A stretch of DNA of 64,000 nt from Lepisosteus oculatus. Its lineage: Eukaryota; Chordata; Actinopteri; Semionotiformes; Lepisosteidae. The stretch lies in the NCBI RefSeq assembly GCF_040954835.1, contig NW_027168394.1:163501-227500 (forward strand). Direction: 5' to 3'. The notes under the pieces were generated by a model. It made no database searches. It saw only the letters and a list, made by a program, of their open reading frames with translations, and was not told the DNA's origin. The translations under genes and the position numbers were made by a program. Positions 10,701-21,734 of this stretch are shown here, piece by piece; position 1 is the first letter of the stretch; each line of letters begins with the position of its first letter.

Positions 10701-10819
10701 GCACTCTGGTTTCTCTTCATCTCGTACAAATCTTTCGCCTTTTACTAAAGATTTCCGTGGAGAGGAGCATGAATGAGTTCCATGCAATTTTTGTGCTTCC
10801 CTGCCTTCGGGTGGGGCGC
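10701..10819 (+). ncRNA. U5 snRNA, unit 2 (consensus)
   Basis: Array consensus U5: 5' ACTCTGGTTTCTC, stem I with loop CGCCTTTTACT that contacts exon ends in the spliceosome, Sm site AATTTTTG, and a terminal hairpin with UUCG tetraloop. A 3' box begins about 10 nt after the gene. Confidence 0.95.
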
Positions 10820-11208
10820 AGCCTGGCTGGTCAAAGAGAGAAAACAAAAACGCTCGCAATCGGTCTTGTTATGGCGATTGTGGCAGTCTGCTCCGCGAGT
10901 CCACGGTCTCCGGCCGTCTGATTGGCGCTCTTTTCTTTGGGGGGCGGGAAGTGTCCGGCCGCAGGGGATCTTGGGACCTCGCTTTGCATAGCGGCTTCCC
11001 AGAGTGCGGCGTTTCCGGCACAGTGTGGCCGGGTGTTTTCCGAGTTATCGCACGGATTCGGCACGCTCGCAAGCCGTGAGCCGCAGGCGATGAGCCCGGA
11101 GCTGAACGGGCCCCACTGGCTCGTTTGTAAGGCCAGGTGTATTGCCAACCACGACCGGCAGGGCAGAGGCTTTGAAGGTGGCCTGGGCTCCTGCAGCAGT
11201 GCAGCCAC

Positions 11209-11327
11209 GCACTCTGGTTTCTCTTCATCTCATACAAATCTTTCGCCTTTTACTTAAGATTTCCGTGGAGAGGAGCATGAACGAGTTCCATGCAATTTTT
11301 GTGCTTCCCTGCCTTCGGGTGGGGCGC
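11209..11327 (+). ncRNA. U5 snRNA, unit 3 (stem variant)
   Basis: As the consensus but with A to T at position 47 (ACTTAAG), which disturbs the closing stem of loop I, and other changes at CTCATACAA and GAACGAG. Possibly a minor variant or decaying copy. Confidence 0.9.
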
Positions 11328-11716
11328 AGCCTGGCTGGTCAAAGAGAGAAAACAAAAACGCTCGCAATCGGTCTTGTTATGTCGATTGTGGCAGTCTGCT
11401 CCGCGAGTCCTCGGTCTCCGGCCGTCTGATTGGCGCTCTTTTCTTTGGGGGTTGGGAAGTGTCCGGCCGCAGGGGATCTTGGGACCTCGCCTTGCATAGC
11501 GGCTTCCCAGAGTGCGTCGTTTCCGGCACAGTGTGGCCGGGTGTTTTCCGAGTTCTCGCACGGATTGGTCACGCTCGCAAGCCGTGAGCCGCAGGCGATG
11601 AGCCCGGAGCTGAACGGGCCCCACTGGCTAGTTTGTAAGGCCAGGTGCATTGCCAACCACGACCGGCAGCGCAGAGGCTTTGAAGGCGGCCTGGGCTCCT
11701 GCAGCTGTGCAGCCAC

Positions 11717-11835
11717 GCACTCTGGTTTCTCTTCATCTCGTACAAATCTTTCGCCTTTTACTAAAGATTTCCGTGGAGAGGAGCATGAATGAGTTCCATG
11801 CAATTTTTGTGCTTCCCTGCCTTCGGGTGGGGCGC
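11717..11835 (+). ncRNA. U5 snRNA, unit 4 (consensus)
   Basis: Identical to the array consensus over the RNA region. Octamer and SPH elements are not both canonical here, because unit 4's upstream segment has CCTTGCAT in place of CTTTGCAT. Confidence 0.94.
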
Positions 11836-12224
11836 AGCCTGGCTGGTCAAAGAGAGAAAACAAAAACGCTCGCAATCGGTCTTGTTATGGCGATTGTGGC
11901 AGTCTGCTCCGCGAGTCCTCGGTCTCCGGCCGTCTGATTGGCGCTCTTTTCTTTGGGGGGCGGGAAGTGTCCGGCCGCAGGGGATCTTGGGACCTCGCTT
12001 TGCATAGCGGCTTCCCAGAGTGCGTCATTTCCGGCACAGTGTGGCCGGGTGTTTTCCGAGTTATCGCACGGATTGGTCACGCTCGCAAGCCGTGAGCCGC
12101 AGGCGATGAGCCCGGAGCTGAACGGGCCCCACTGGCTAGTTTGTAAGGCCAGGTGCATTGCCAACCACGACCGGCAGCGCAGAGGCTTTGAAGGCGGCCT
12201 GGGCTCCTGCAGCTGTGCAGCCAC

Positions 12225-12343
12225 GCACTCTGGTTTCTCTTCATCTCGTACAAATCTTTCGCCTTTTACTAAAGATTTCCGTGGAGAGGAGCATGAATGA
12301 GTTCCATGCAATTTTTGTGCTTCCCTGCCTTCGGGTGGGGCGC
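12225..12343 (+). ncRNA. U5 snRNA, unit 5 (consensus)
   Basis: Consensus U5 with intact loop I, Sm site and UUCG hairpin. The upstream octamer CTTTGCAT is intact, and the SPH region reads CCCAGAGTGCGTCA. Confidence 0.95.
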
Positions 12344-12732
12344 AGCCTGGCTGGTCAAAGAGAGAAAACAAAAACGCTCGCAATCGGTCTTGTTATGGCG
12401 ATTGTGGCAGTCTGCTCCGCGAGTCCACGGTCTCCGGCCGTCTGATTGGCGCTCTTTTCTTTGGGGGGCGGGAAGTGTCCGGCCGCGGGGGATCTTGGGA
12501 CCTCGCTTTGCATAGCGGCTTCCCAGAGTGCGTCATTTCCGGCACAGTGTGGCCGGGTGTTTTCCGAGTTATCGCACGGATTGGTCACGCTCGCAAGCCG
12601 TGAGCCGCAGGCGATGAGCCCGGAGCTGAACGGGCCCCACTGGCTAGTTTGTAAGGCCAGGTGCATTGCCAACCACGACCGGCAGCGCAGAGGCTTTGAA
12701 GGCGGCCTGGGCTCCTGTAGCTGTGCAGCCAC

Positions 12733-12851
12733 GCACTCTGGTTTCTCTTCATCTCGTACAAATCTTTCGCCTTTTACTAAAGATTTCCGTGGAGAGGAGC
12801 ATGAATGAGTTCCATGCAATTTTTGTGCTTCCCTGCCTTCGGGTGGGGCGC
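12733..12851 (+). ncRNA. U5 snRNA, unit 6 (consensus)
   Basis: Consensus over the RNA region, with intact enhancer and 3' box. Confidence 0.95.
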
Positions 12852-13240
12852 AGCCTGGCTGGTCAAAGAGAGAAAACAAAAACGCCCGCAATCGGTCTTG
12901 TTATGGCGATTGTGGCAGTCTGCTCCGCGAGTCCACGGTCTCCGGCCGTCTGATTGGCGCTCTTTTCTTTGGGGGGCGGGAAGTGTCCGGCCGCAGGGGA
13001 TCTTGGGACCTCGCTTTGCATAGCGGCTTCCCAGAGTGCGTCATTTCCGGCACAGTGTGGCCGGGTGTTTTCCGAGTTATCGCACGGATTCGGCACGCTC
13101 GCAAGCCGTGAGCCGCAGGCGATGAGCCCGGAGCTGAACGGGCCCCACTGGCTAGTTTGTAAGGCCAGGTGCATTGCCAACCACGACCGGCAGCGCAGAG
13201 GCTTTGAAGGCGGCCTGGGCTCCTGCAGCTGTGCAGCCAC

Positions 13241-13359
13241 GCACTCTGGTTTCTCTTCATCTCGTACAAATCTTTTGCCTTTTACTAAAGATTTCCGTGG
13301 AGAGGAGCATGAATGCGTTCCATGCAATTTTTGTGCTTCCCTGCCTTCGGGTGGGGCGC
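13241..13359 (+). ncRNA. U5 snRNA, unit 7 (loop-edge variant)
   Basis: Carries C36T at the edge of loop I (TTTTGCC) and a GAATGCG change in the stretch between stem I and the Sm site. The same C36T appears in the inverted copy at 16517. The enhancer and 3' box remain. Confidence 0.92.
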
Positions 13360-13748
13360 AGCGTGGCTGGTCAAAGAGAGAAAACAAAAACGCCCGCAAT
13401 CGGTCTTGTTATGGCGATTGTGGCAGTCTGCTCCGCGAGTCCACGGTCTCCGGCCGTCTGATTGGCGCTCTTTTCTTTGGGGGGCGGGAAGTGTCCGGCC
13501 GCAGGGGATCTTGGGACCTCGCTTTGCATAGCGGCTTCCCAGAGTGCGTCGTTTCCGGCACAGTGTGGCCGGGTGTTTTCCGAGTTATCGCACGGATTTG
13601 GCACGCTCGCAAGCCGTGAGCCGCAGGCGATGAGCCCGGAGCTGAACGGGCCCCACTGGCTCGTTTGTAAGGCCAGGTGTATTGCCAACCACGACCGGCA
13701 GGGCAGAGGCTTTGAAGGTGGCCTGGGCTCCTGAAGCTGTGCAGCCAC

Positions 13749-13867
13749 GCATTCTGGTTTCTCTTCATCTCGTACAAATCTTTCGCCTTTTACTAAAGAT
13801 TTCCGTGGAGAGGAGCATGAATGAGTTCCATGCAATTTTTGTGCTTCCCTGCCTTCGGGTGGGGCGC
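13749..13867 (+). ncRNA. U5 snRNA, unit 8
   Basis: Consensus except C4T near the 5' end (GCATTCTGG). The loop, Sm site and terminal hairpin are intact. Confidence 0.93.
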
Positions 13868-14256
13868 AGCCTGGCTGGTCAAAGAGAGAAAACAAAAACG
13901 CTCGCAATCGGTCTTGTTATGGCGATTGTGGCAGTCTGCTCCGCGAGTCCTCGGTCTCCGGCCGTCTGATTGGCACTCTTTTCTTTGGGGGTTGGGAAGT
14001 GTCCGGCCGCAGGGGATCTTGGGACCTCGCTTTGCATAGCGGCTTCCCAGAGTGCGTCGTTTCCGGCACAGTGTGGCCGGGTGTTTTCCGAGTTATCGCA
14101 CGGATTGGTCACGCTCGCAAGCCGTGAGCCGCAGGCGATGAGCCCGGAGCTGAACGGGCCCCACTGGCTAGTTTGTAAGGCCAGGTGCATTGCCAACCAC
14201 GACCGGCAGCGCAGAGGCTTTGAAGGCGGCCTGGGCTCCTGCAGCTGTGCAGCCAC

Positions 14257-14375
14257 GCACTCTGGTTTCTTTTCATCTCGTACAAATCTTTCGCCTTTTA
14301 TTAAAGATTTCCGTGGAGAAGAGCATGAATGCGTTCCATGCAATTTTTGTGCTTCCCTGCCTTCGGGTGGGGCGC
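14257..14375 (+). ncRNA. U5 snRNA, unit 9 (loop I variant)
   Basis: C45T inside the conserved loop (CCTTTTATT), plus changes at C15 and GAGAAGAG. Loop I is nearly invariant in U5, so this copy is either non-functional or a variant RNA. Confidence 0.9.
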
Positions 14376-14764
14376 AGCCTGGCTGGTCAAAGAGAGAAAA
14401 CAAAAACGCCCGCAATCGGTCTTGTTATGGCGATTGTGGCAGTCTGCTCCGCGAGTCCACGGTCTCCGGCCGTCTGATTGGCGCTCTTTTCTTTGGGGGG
14501 CGGGAAGTGTCCGGCCGCAGGGGATCTTGGGACCTCGCTTTGCATAGCGGCTTCCCAGAGTGCGTCATTTCCGGCACAGTGTGGCCGGGTGTTTTCCGAG
14601 TTATCGCACGGATTCGGCACGCTCGCAAGCCGTGAGCCGCAGGCGATGAGCCCGGAGCTGAACGGGCCCCACTGGCTAGTTTGTAAGGCCAGGTGCATTG
14701 CCAACCACGACCGGCAGCGCAGAGGCTTTGAAGGCGGCCTGGGCTCCTGTAGCTGTGCAGCCAC

Positions 14765-14883
14765 GCACTCTGGTTTCTCTTCATCTCGTACAAATCTTTC
14801 GCCTTTTACTAAAGATTTCCGTGGAGAGGAGCATGAATGAGTTCCATGCAATTTTTGTGCTTCCCTGCCTTCGGGTGGGGCGC
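14765..14883 (+). ncRNA. U5 snRNA, unit 10 (consensus)
   Basis: Consensus sequence with intact enhancer, Sm site, UUCG hairpin and 3' box. Confidence 0.95.
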
Positions 14884-15272
14884 AGCCTGGCTGGTCAAAG
14901 AGAGAAAACAAAAACGCCCGCAATCGGTCTTGTTATGGCGATTGTGGCAGTCTGCTCCGCGAGTCCACGGTCTCCGGCCGTCTGATTGGCGCTCTTTTCT
15001 TTGGGGGGCGGGAAGTGTCCGGCCGCAGGGGATCTTGGGACCTCGCTTTGCATAGCGGCTTCCCAGAGTGCGTCATTTCCGGCACAGTGTGGCCGGGTGT
15101 TTTCCGAGTTATCGCACGGATTCGGCACGCTCGCAAGCCGTGAGCCGCAGGCGATGAGCCCGGAGCTGAACGGGCCCCACTGGCTAGTTTGTAAGGCCAG
15201 GTGCATTGCCAACCACGACCGGCAGCGTAGAGGCTTTGAAGGCGGCCTGGGCTCCTGCAGCTGTGCAGTCAC

Positions 15273-15391
15273 GCACTCTGGTTTCTCTTCATCTCGTACA
15301 AATCTTTCGCCTTTTACTAAAGATTTCTGTGGAGAAGAGCATGAATGAGTTCCATGCAATTTTTGTGCTTCCCTGCTTTCAGGTGGCGGGC
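15273..15391 (+). ncRNA. U5 snRNA, unit 11 (divergent edge copy)
   Basis: Loop I is intact, but the stem reads TTTCTGTGGAGAAG and the 3' hairpin is altered (CTGCTTTCAGGTGGCGGG), which loses the UUCG tetraloop. The downstream spacer also differs. This last complete unit is degenerating. Confidence 0.88.
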
Positions 15392-15703
15392 AGCTGGGCT
15401 GGTCAAAGAGAGAAAACAAGCAAGTTCGCAATCGCTCTTGTAATGGTGATTGTGGCCGTCTGCTCCGCGAGTCCTCGGTCTCCGGCCGTCTGATTGGCGC
15501 TCTTTTCTTTGGGGGGCGGGAAGTGTCCGGCCGCAGGGGATCCTGGGACCTCGCTTTGCATAGCGGCTTCCCAGAGTGCGTCGTTTCCGGCACAGTGTGG
15601 CCGGGTGTTTTCCGAGTTATCGCACGGATTGGGCACGCTCGCAAGCCGTGAGCCGCAGGCGATGAGCCCCGAGCTGAACGGGCCCCACTGGCTCGTTTGT
15701 AAG

Positions 15704-16122
15704 ATCTGCGGCAGATCGTGTAAAGACGTTCAACTTTGTAACTACTGCACGCACAGGAAGCAGAATAAATTCCTCTTTCAAACTGTCAAAGGTTTGCTTT
15801 GCGAACGCTGCAGGACATCGCACAATCTGTTTTGAACGGGGACAAACGATTTCTTATGAGGCGCAGTAAGTACAGACGTTTAAAAAGCTCCACTCATGCC
15901 GACGATGCAGCATGAAGAAGCGCAACCTAACGTTTGACAGACAAAAGCCTGGCGCCGCTACGAGCAATATGAAATCAAACTGACAGCACACAGCGTTTCG
16001 CGCTGACTCAAAAGTGATCTCGACAGACGCTGTTCTCTGCATAACGCTGAAAGAGCTAAAGAGTGTTTCTGTTGAGACGTAACAAGCTTGTTTCTTTCTA
16101 CCATGATGTTACCATGACAAAA
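15704..16122 (-). repeat. U4 downstream block (D block), inverted copy
   Basis: Reverse-complement copy of the U4-tRNA-Gly spacer, joined abruptly to the end of the U5 array at 15703/15704. The tRNA-Gly end of the block is missing. Confidence 0.8.
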
Positions 16123-16135
16123 TCTGTCTTTAAAC
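16123..16135 (-). promoter_or_regulatory. snRNA 3' box of inverted U4
   Basis: On the minus strand GTTTAAAGACAGA follows the U4 gene by 8 nt, matching the snRNA 3' box. Confidence 0.85.
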
Positions 16136-16143
16136 ACCTTGCT

Positions 16144-16288
16144 CAGTCTCTGACGAGACTGTCAAGAATTGCTTTCGCTAATTGTATTGCAAACCGGCGG
16201 AAGCGGGGTATTGGGAAAAGTTTTCAACTAGCAATAATCGCGCATCGGCTAAACCTCAAAGGCTAAGATACTGCCACTGCGCAAAGCT
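16144..16288 (-). ncRNA. U4 snRNA, full-length but mutated
   Basis: A 145-nt minus-strand U4. The 5' end AGCTTTGCGCAGTGGCAGTAT, stem regions, GTTGAAAACTTTTCCC, Sm-site region and terminal hairpin are all present. Changes hit functional parts: TATCTTAGCC and CCGATGCGC in and around the U6-pairing and 5' stem-loop region, and AATTCTTGA in the Sm-like stretch, where intact copies have AATTTTTGA. Its enhancer is missing because the upstream flank ends at about 16371, where the inverted U5 unit begins. Probably a pseudogene. Confidence 0.85.
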
Positions 16289-16371
16289 GACGGTTGCCAG
16301 GCAACCGCGTGGATCCTATGGAAATCGTTATCAATCGTCTCATGGCATGTCGTTGCTGTAACGCTTCATAT

Positions 16372-16770
16372 TTGCGGCCGGACACTTCCCGCCCCCCAAA
16401 GAAAAGAGCGCCAATCAGACAGGCGGAGACCGAGGACTGGCAGAGCAGACAGCCACAGTCGCCGTAATAAGAGCGATTGTGAGCGGTTTTGTTTTCTCTC
16501 TTTGATCAGCCCAGCTGCGCCCCACCCGAAGGCAGGAAAGCACAAAAATTGTATGGAACTCATTCATGCTCCTCTCCATGGAAATCTTTAGTAAAAGGCA
16601 AAAGATTTGTACGAGATGAAGAGAAACCAGAGTGCGTGGCTGGACAGCTGCAGGAGCCCAGGCTGCCTTCAAGGCCTCTGCCCTGCCGGTCGTGGTTGGC
16701 AATGCACCAGGCCTTACAAACGAGCCAGTGGGGCCCGTTCAGCTCCGGGCTCATCGCCTGCGGCTCTCGG
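16372..16770 (-). repeat. inverted partial U5 unit
   Basis: A reverse-oriented piece of the 508-bp U5 unit, about 400 bp, joined on one side to U4 upstream sequence (CATATTTG / CGGCCGG) and on the other to U1 (CGGCTT shared with U1 CTTACC). Its enhancer half is lost at the U1 junction. Confidence 0.88.
16517..16635 (-). ncRNA. U5 snRNA, inverted copy lacking its enhancer
   Basis: Full-length U5 on the minus strand with Sm site and UUCG hairpin. It carries C36T (TTTTGCC), ATTTCCATGG in the stem and CATACAATTTTT before the Sm site. Only about 135 bp of 5' flank remain, so a proximal element may be kept but the octamer/SPH enhancer is gone. Likely silent. Confidence 0.88.
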
Positions 16771-16799
16771 CTTACCTGGCAGGGGAGATACCTTGATCA
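16771..16799 (+). pseudogene. U1 snRNA gene 1, 5' fragment (nt 4-32)
   Basis: CTTACCTGGCAGGGGAG through TTGATCA, equal to U1 nucleotides 4-32 and including most of the 5' splice-site recognition sequence. It lacks U1 nucleotides 1-3 and the U1 promoter, because U5-derived sequence abuts it. LINE copy A starts immediately after nucleotide 32. The 3' part of the same U1 gene resumes at 21939. Confidence 0.92.
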
Positions 16800-16866
16800 G
16801 CCTGTAGTTGGAGTAGTTGGATTGTTTTCTTGTTTTGTGGAAGCAGTGTTTGTTTTGCAGTTTGAG

Positions 16867-18287
16867 ATGGCAACCTTTGGATCCCGCAAGAATGCTGTAC
16901 ATTTTGAGCTTTTGGATGACCTCTTCATGGATCGTATGCAGTTCAGCAGAAAAGTGTTACAGAAGGAACTTGGCTTTGAACCTCGGCACTTGGATTTCAT
17001 CTTTGCTCTCCCAGGTCAGAAAGCATTTGAGGTTGTATTTGCTACCTATCCTCTGTTTGAACAATGCGTGGATGTCTTTGAGGCAAAAAGAGGGAAAGTT
17101 CCTGCACTTGAGAAGATCAACTTGCAGCCTCTGACACAGAGAGAGAGGAAAACGGTGCATGTTGTTATGTTCTCGGAACTGGCAAAGACGGAGGACATTC
17201 ACATCTGGCTTAACCAGTACTGCACCGTCCACCATGGAACTGAGGTTAGAGATGTTGACGGTATAAAAACAGGAGCAAATTCGAGGTTCGCTTACTACCG
17301 GACAATGTAAATGGAGGCTTAAGGCACCTGCCCTCTACAATCCAGCTGGGCGCCTGCAATGGCTATGTTTTTTATGTGGGACAACCAAAGGTGTGTCGGC
17401 GCTGTGGTGCTGTGGGACACCTGGCATCGTCCTGCACTGTGAAATGCTGCAAGACCTGTGGCAAACAGGGACATTTAGCCTCTGACTGTTCAATGCTGCC
17501 AAAGTGCAATTTATGTGGCTCGGAAGGACACGTTTTTAAGAACTGCCCTCACGCCTACGCCAATAAACTCAAAATGAGAAAGGATGAGGCAGTGCTTGTT
17601 TCAGCCAAACCGGCCCGAAAAGCCAAAGCAAACAACAAGTCAAACAAAGAACCCTTGTTGGACAAAGAGTCTCAGCCTCCAGCCAGGATCAGTCCTGCTG
17701 TGGCTCCGGGGCCGGTGGAAGAGAAATCCACTACGCTCCCACAACCGCAGACTGCACCAGACAAGCACGAGGGTTTGAAAACCCCCGAGAACAGCGAGGA
17801 CCCCTCCCCCACTCCTGCTCCTCAGAACGAGGGCCAGTGTGGGGCCCCCCGGTGGAGCGGGTCCAGCGACGATACCCAGGATTCAGCGGAGCTGCTTTTC
17901 TCAGACTCTGCAAGTGCTACAGATGCCCTCCTCTCCTCCATCCAGTCCGTCACGGAGGATCTGCAACAGCTGGTGGGTGAGGGGGAAGAGGAGACTGGTG
18001 CATCGGCTGCACCCCTTTCCCCTCAGTGCTCCCAGGAGCTGGACTTGAGGAAAAGGAAAAATGACTCTGTTTTCTCCCCGAGCGAGGAGGAAGGAGAGCA
18101 TGGCGATGGGGACAGCTGGAACCCCTCCACCCCTCTTTCTACCCCCTTCCTTGAAATGGACTCCGTGAACGCTTTTACTGCTGCCACCCTGATGAAGGCT
18201 CATTCAGAGGATGGCTGGCAGGAAATTGGTAAGAAGAAAAAGAAAGAGAAGGTAACAGGTGAGACCGAAGAGAAATGTGTTTTGTAA
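16867..18287 (+). pseudogene. LINE copy A ORF1, frameshifted
   Basis: Same protein as copy B ORF1 (MATFGSRKNAV start; C-x2-C-x4-H-x4-C knuckles three times). A 4-nt deletion near 17278 (CAAATTCG versus CAAGGAAATTCG in copy B) shifts the frame upstream of the zinc knuckles, so the RNA-binding part would not be made from the normal start. The 3' end overlaps ORF2 as in copy B. Confidence 0.93.
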
Positions 18288-21200
18288 AGACTGGTTCCAC
18301 TTTCTTATGTAAAATGGCTCTAAACATAATTTCTCTTAACACCAGAGGTATCAATGACAGAGTTAAATGCCAGTGTGTCTTTGATTACCTCCAGCAGAGA
18401 GAGGGAGATGTGTTGATGTTGCAGGAGTGTGCTTTAGCCTATCAAGAGAGGTATAAAAGCTTTAAAGATAGGTGGGATAAAGGGCCTTCTGTTTGGTCAG
18501 GGGACAATAACAACAGAGCCTCTGGCGTGGCCATTCTTTTCAAAGGATGGGCTTTCAAATTGAAAAGTATTCAGAGGGTCATAGATGGCAGGTTGCTGTG
18601 TGTGGATGTGGAATGGGGGACCGTTAACCTGCGGCTAATCAATGTGTATTGTCCTACTGACGTGGGAGGAAGGGTGGAGCTACTCAAGGCACTCTCTCCC
18701 CTATTGTTAAGTAGCACAGACGTGATAGTGGGAGGGGATTTTAATTGTATCTTAGAGCACACAGACAGGCAGTCTAGCTCTCCGATAAAATTGGATTCCA
18801 GCTCACTGGCCCTGCAAAACTTAGTTCAAGACTTTAAACTCTCAGACACATATAGATGTATATATCCCACAACAGCAGGATATACATGGTCAGGGAGGAA
18901 TAGCAGCTCCAGAATTGACTATTGCTTTGTCTCAGAGAGAGTGAAAGTTGTTGGGGTCACTCTTCAGCCTGTCTTCTTCTCAGATCATCAGGCTTTAGGG
19001 TGTAGAGTGGAACTCCAGGGCGGGACTGTCTTTGGCCCAGGCCTCTGGAAACTCAACACAAAGCTGCTAGAGAACGAGGGGGTAGTATCCCGCTACAAGG
19101 AGAAACTATCACAGTGGCTGTCCTTGCAGTGTCTGTACGGGTCAGTAGGAGAGTGGTGGGAGGAGGTGAAGATGAGGACAAAGGCATTTTTCATGGCTGA
19201 GGGAAGGAAGGCTGCTGCCAGACGGAGAGGAGTGCTAGCCAGGAAACAGAGGCAGCTGCAGCGTCTCTACACGATGCTGCACAGTGGCTTCGATGTGCTC
19301 GAGGATATCACCCTTTTAAAAAAGGACATCCGGAGCATAGCCGAAGAAAGTAGTCGAGGAGTGCTGTTAAGAGGCAGAGTGCAGTTCTTGGAAGAAAATG
19401 AGAAGTGTACTCGCTTCTTTTTCAGGAAAGTGGTAGGCTCCAAGTCTGTCATCGAAAGTGTAGTTGATGAGGAGGGACGAGAGAGAACAGAGCCGAGTGC
19501 TATCCTCTCCTGCACCGAGGCCTTCTACTCAAGACTGTACAGCTCTACAGAGCTAAAGGATGAAGAAATTCATTTTTTTACCTCAAAGCTAGAAAACGTT
19601 TTGAGTGAAGAAGATAGGGAAGTACTTGAGAGGGATTTGACAGTAGAAGAGCTGAGACAGGCGATGGAGAGCTTACAGAAGGGGAAAACTCCAGGTGCTG
19701 ACGGGCTCCCTAAAGAATTTTATTGCACCTTTTGGGATCTGCTTCAGGATCCGCTACTGCTCCTATTCGAGGAAAGCTATAAGACAGAATTGCTGCCTGA
19801 CTCCTTAAGGGAAGGCACTATCTCTCTCTTGTTTAAGAAAGGAGCAAAAAATGACATAAAGAACTGGAGACCCTCAGCCTGTTAGGCTTGGACACTAAGA
19901 TCCTGTCCAAAGCCCTTTTCCTGCACCTACAAAATGTAGTGGCCTCACTGGTAGGGAAAGAACAGACTTGTGGGATAGCAGGACGCCTGATGAGCGACAA
20001 CCTGGCCTTGTTGAGGGATGTCTGTCTGTACTCTGAGGATCGCTCCCTCCCTCTTTGCATTTTAGGTGTAGACCTAGAAAAGGCCTTTGACCGCCTAAAC
20101 CGGCAGTACTTAACATGGGGACTTGAGCACATGAAGTTTGGCCCCATCATGAGAAAGTGGATTAACCTGCTGTACACAGGTAGCAACAGCAGAGTCATGG
20201 TTAATGGCAATAGATCACGCCCCTTTGAAGTCTGTTCAGGGGTGAGGCAGGGCTGCCCATTATCCCCCTTGTTATGCGTTTTGGCTATGGAGCCCTTAGC
20301 CTGTGCCTTGCGCCAGGATCAGGCCATTAATGGGATACCAGTGCCTGGAAGTGGGGGAGGAGAGGTAAAGACATCTCTATACATGGATGACGTCACCCTG
20401 CTCCTCTCTGACAATGCCTCAATTAGCAGAGCTCTGCAGTGCTGTGATCGTTTCTCTTTGGCTTCCTCCGCAAAAATTAACAAATCTAAGAGTGAGATTT
20501 TTTATCAGAACTGGAGGGAGCCAAAAGAAGGACATGATCTCAGGCTGCAAGAGAAGAGAATTAAGGTCCTGGGGGTGTATTTTGGAGAAGAGATGGGAAC
20601 AGTTAATTGGCAGAACAAATTGCCAATCTTAAACAAAAAACTGATGCAATGGAAGAACCGAGACCTCACCATGACAGGGAAGGTGCTGGTCATCAAAGCC
20701 GAGCTCTTGCCTGTCTTGAATTTTCTGGCTTCTACCTTCCCAATCCCACACCGTGTTGCGGCGGTGATGAGGAGATTGATGTTTCAATTTCTATGGGGTG
20801 GGAAGCAGGAAAGACTCAGAAGGGAAATAATGTACAAGCCGCTACCCTCAGGGGGGAAGTCTGTCCCAGATATTGCTACGAAGCTGCTGTGCATTTTCCT
20901 GGCCTCTGTGCTGAGAGGCTTTGCAACAGCACCTGCAGCGCGTACCTGGACTTATTTTTCCAGGCTCTGGGTAGGTAGGGAGGTGTTCAGAGTGTGGGGT
21001 GTCAGACCCAAGCTGGACGTCCAACTCTCTGACACATGCCCTGCAATTTATGGGACAGTTAAAAGTTTTCTAAGATCTCACCCAATTGGCCATATTCCCC
21101 TCCGAGATGTCAGGGTCCAAAAACTGGAAGATTTCGTTGCACCCCAGAACAATAGGCAGACCCATGTGGGCATTTTAACATCAGCCCAAACAAGGAAGGT

Positions 21201-21734
21201 GTGGAAACACACATCCTCTAAGTTTCTGTGCAACATTCACAGAGATTTAGCCTGGAGTGTCGTCCACCAGTGTTTACCGGTACGAACTTTCTTGTACCGT
21301 AGGGGCCTCACCCCCAGCCCTCGCTGCGTTAGGGTGGGCTGCGGCGAGGAGGAGACTGTATCCCATCTCCTGTGGTCCTGCTTTTTTGCAAAGGCCTTCT
21401 GGGCACAGTTTGAAGATTGGTTGCAGGCTCTCTCGTCCCAATTTACCCTGACTGCTGCTTTCGTCATATACGGCATCTCTCCTGTCAAATTTCCTCCTGA
21501 CGTGTTTGACAGGATCTGGGCCGTGGTGAACAGTGGGAAAGATGCCCTGTGGAGAGTGAGGAACATGGGGCTGTTCAAAGGCATCAAGATTCCAGTCAAG
21601 GCTGCAGGTAGCCTGGCCTTGTTCATCACCTGAGAGAAATCTATTACCTCAGAGATCTGTGGAGAGAAGGGAGGGAGGAAGCAGAAAATCTGTGGGAAAT
21701 AGAGAGCATAGGTCAATATCTCAAGAAACTGTGA
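18275..21734 (+). pseudogene. LINE copy A ORF2 (endonuclease-RT), broken
   Basis: Closely similar to copy B ORF2. A one-base deletion near 19871 (in the WRPLSLLG region of the RT fingers) shifts the frame. A CGA-to-TGA change at 21631 introduces a stop, and a small insertion follows. Endonuclease motifs (LQECAL, GGDFNCIL, FSDHQAL) and RT motifs (KAFD, YMDD) are otherwise preserved, so the inactivation looks recent. Confidence 0.93.

Larger units (their letters stand above)
9894..15703 (+). repeat. tandem array of 508-bp U5 snRNA gene units (11.4 units)
   Basis: Eleven full units and a partial twelfth, spaced exactly 508 bp, each with one U5 gene. In each unit the order is 3'-box spacer of the previous gene, enhancer (octamer CTTTGCAT plus the SPH-like TTCCCAGAGTGCG about 200-227 bp upstream), a possible PSE near -60 (CACGACCGGCAGCG), the U5 gene, and a 3' box (GTCAAAGAGAGA). 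Units differ by a few substitutions, with the edge units (1 and 11) most divergent, as expected when gene conversion homogenises the interior. The left edge lies inside a tRNA-Ile gene. The right edge (GTTTGTAAG) joins the U4 downstream block. Long open frames on both strands of each unit are periodic by-products, since 508 is not a multiple of three. Confidence 0.95.

Noticed and set aside
9894-15703. CRISPR-like or satellite interpretation of the array
   Set aside because: The unit is 508 bp with complete U5 snRNA genes, with no short repeat-spacer architecture.
9936-15835. Recurring open frames of 95-249 codons on both strands of the U5 array
   Set aside because: They recur only because the DNA unit is repeated, lie over U5 genes and promoters, change frame between units (508 is not divisible by three) and have no domain features.
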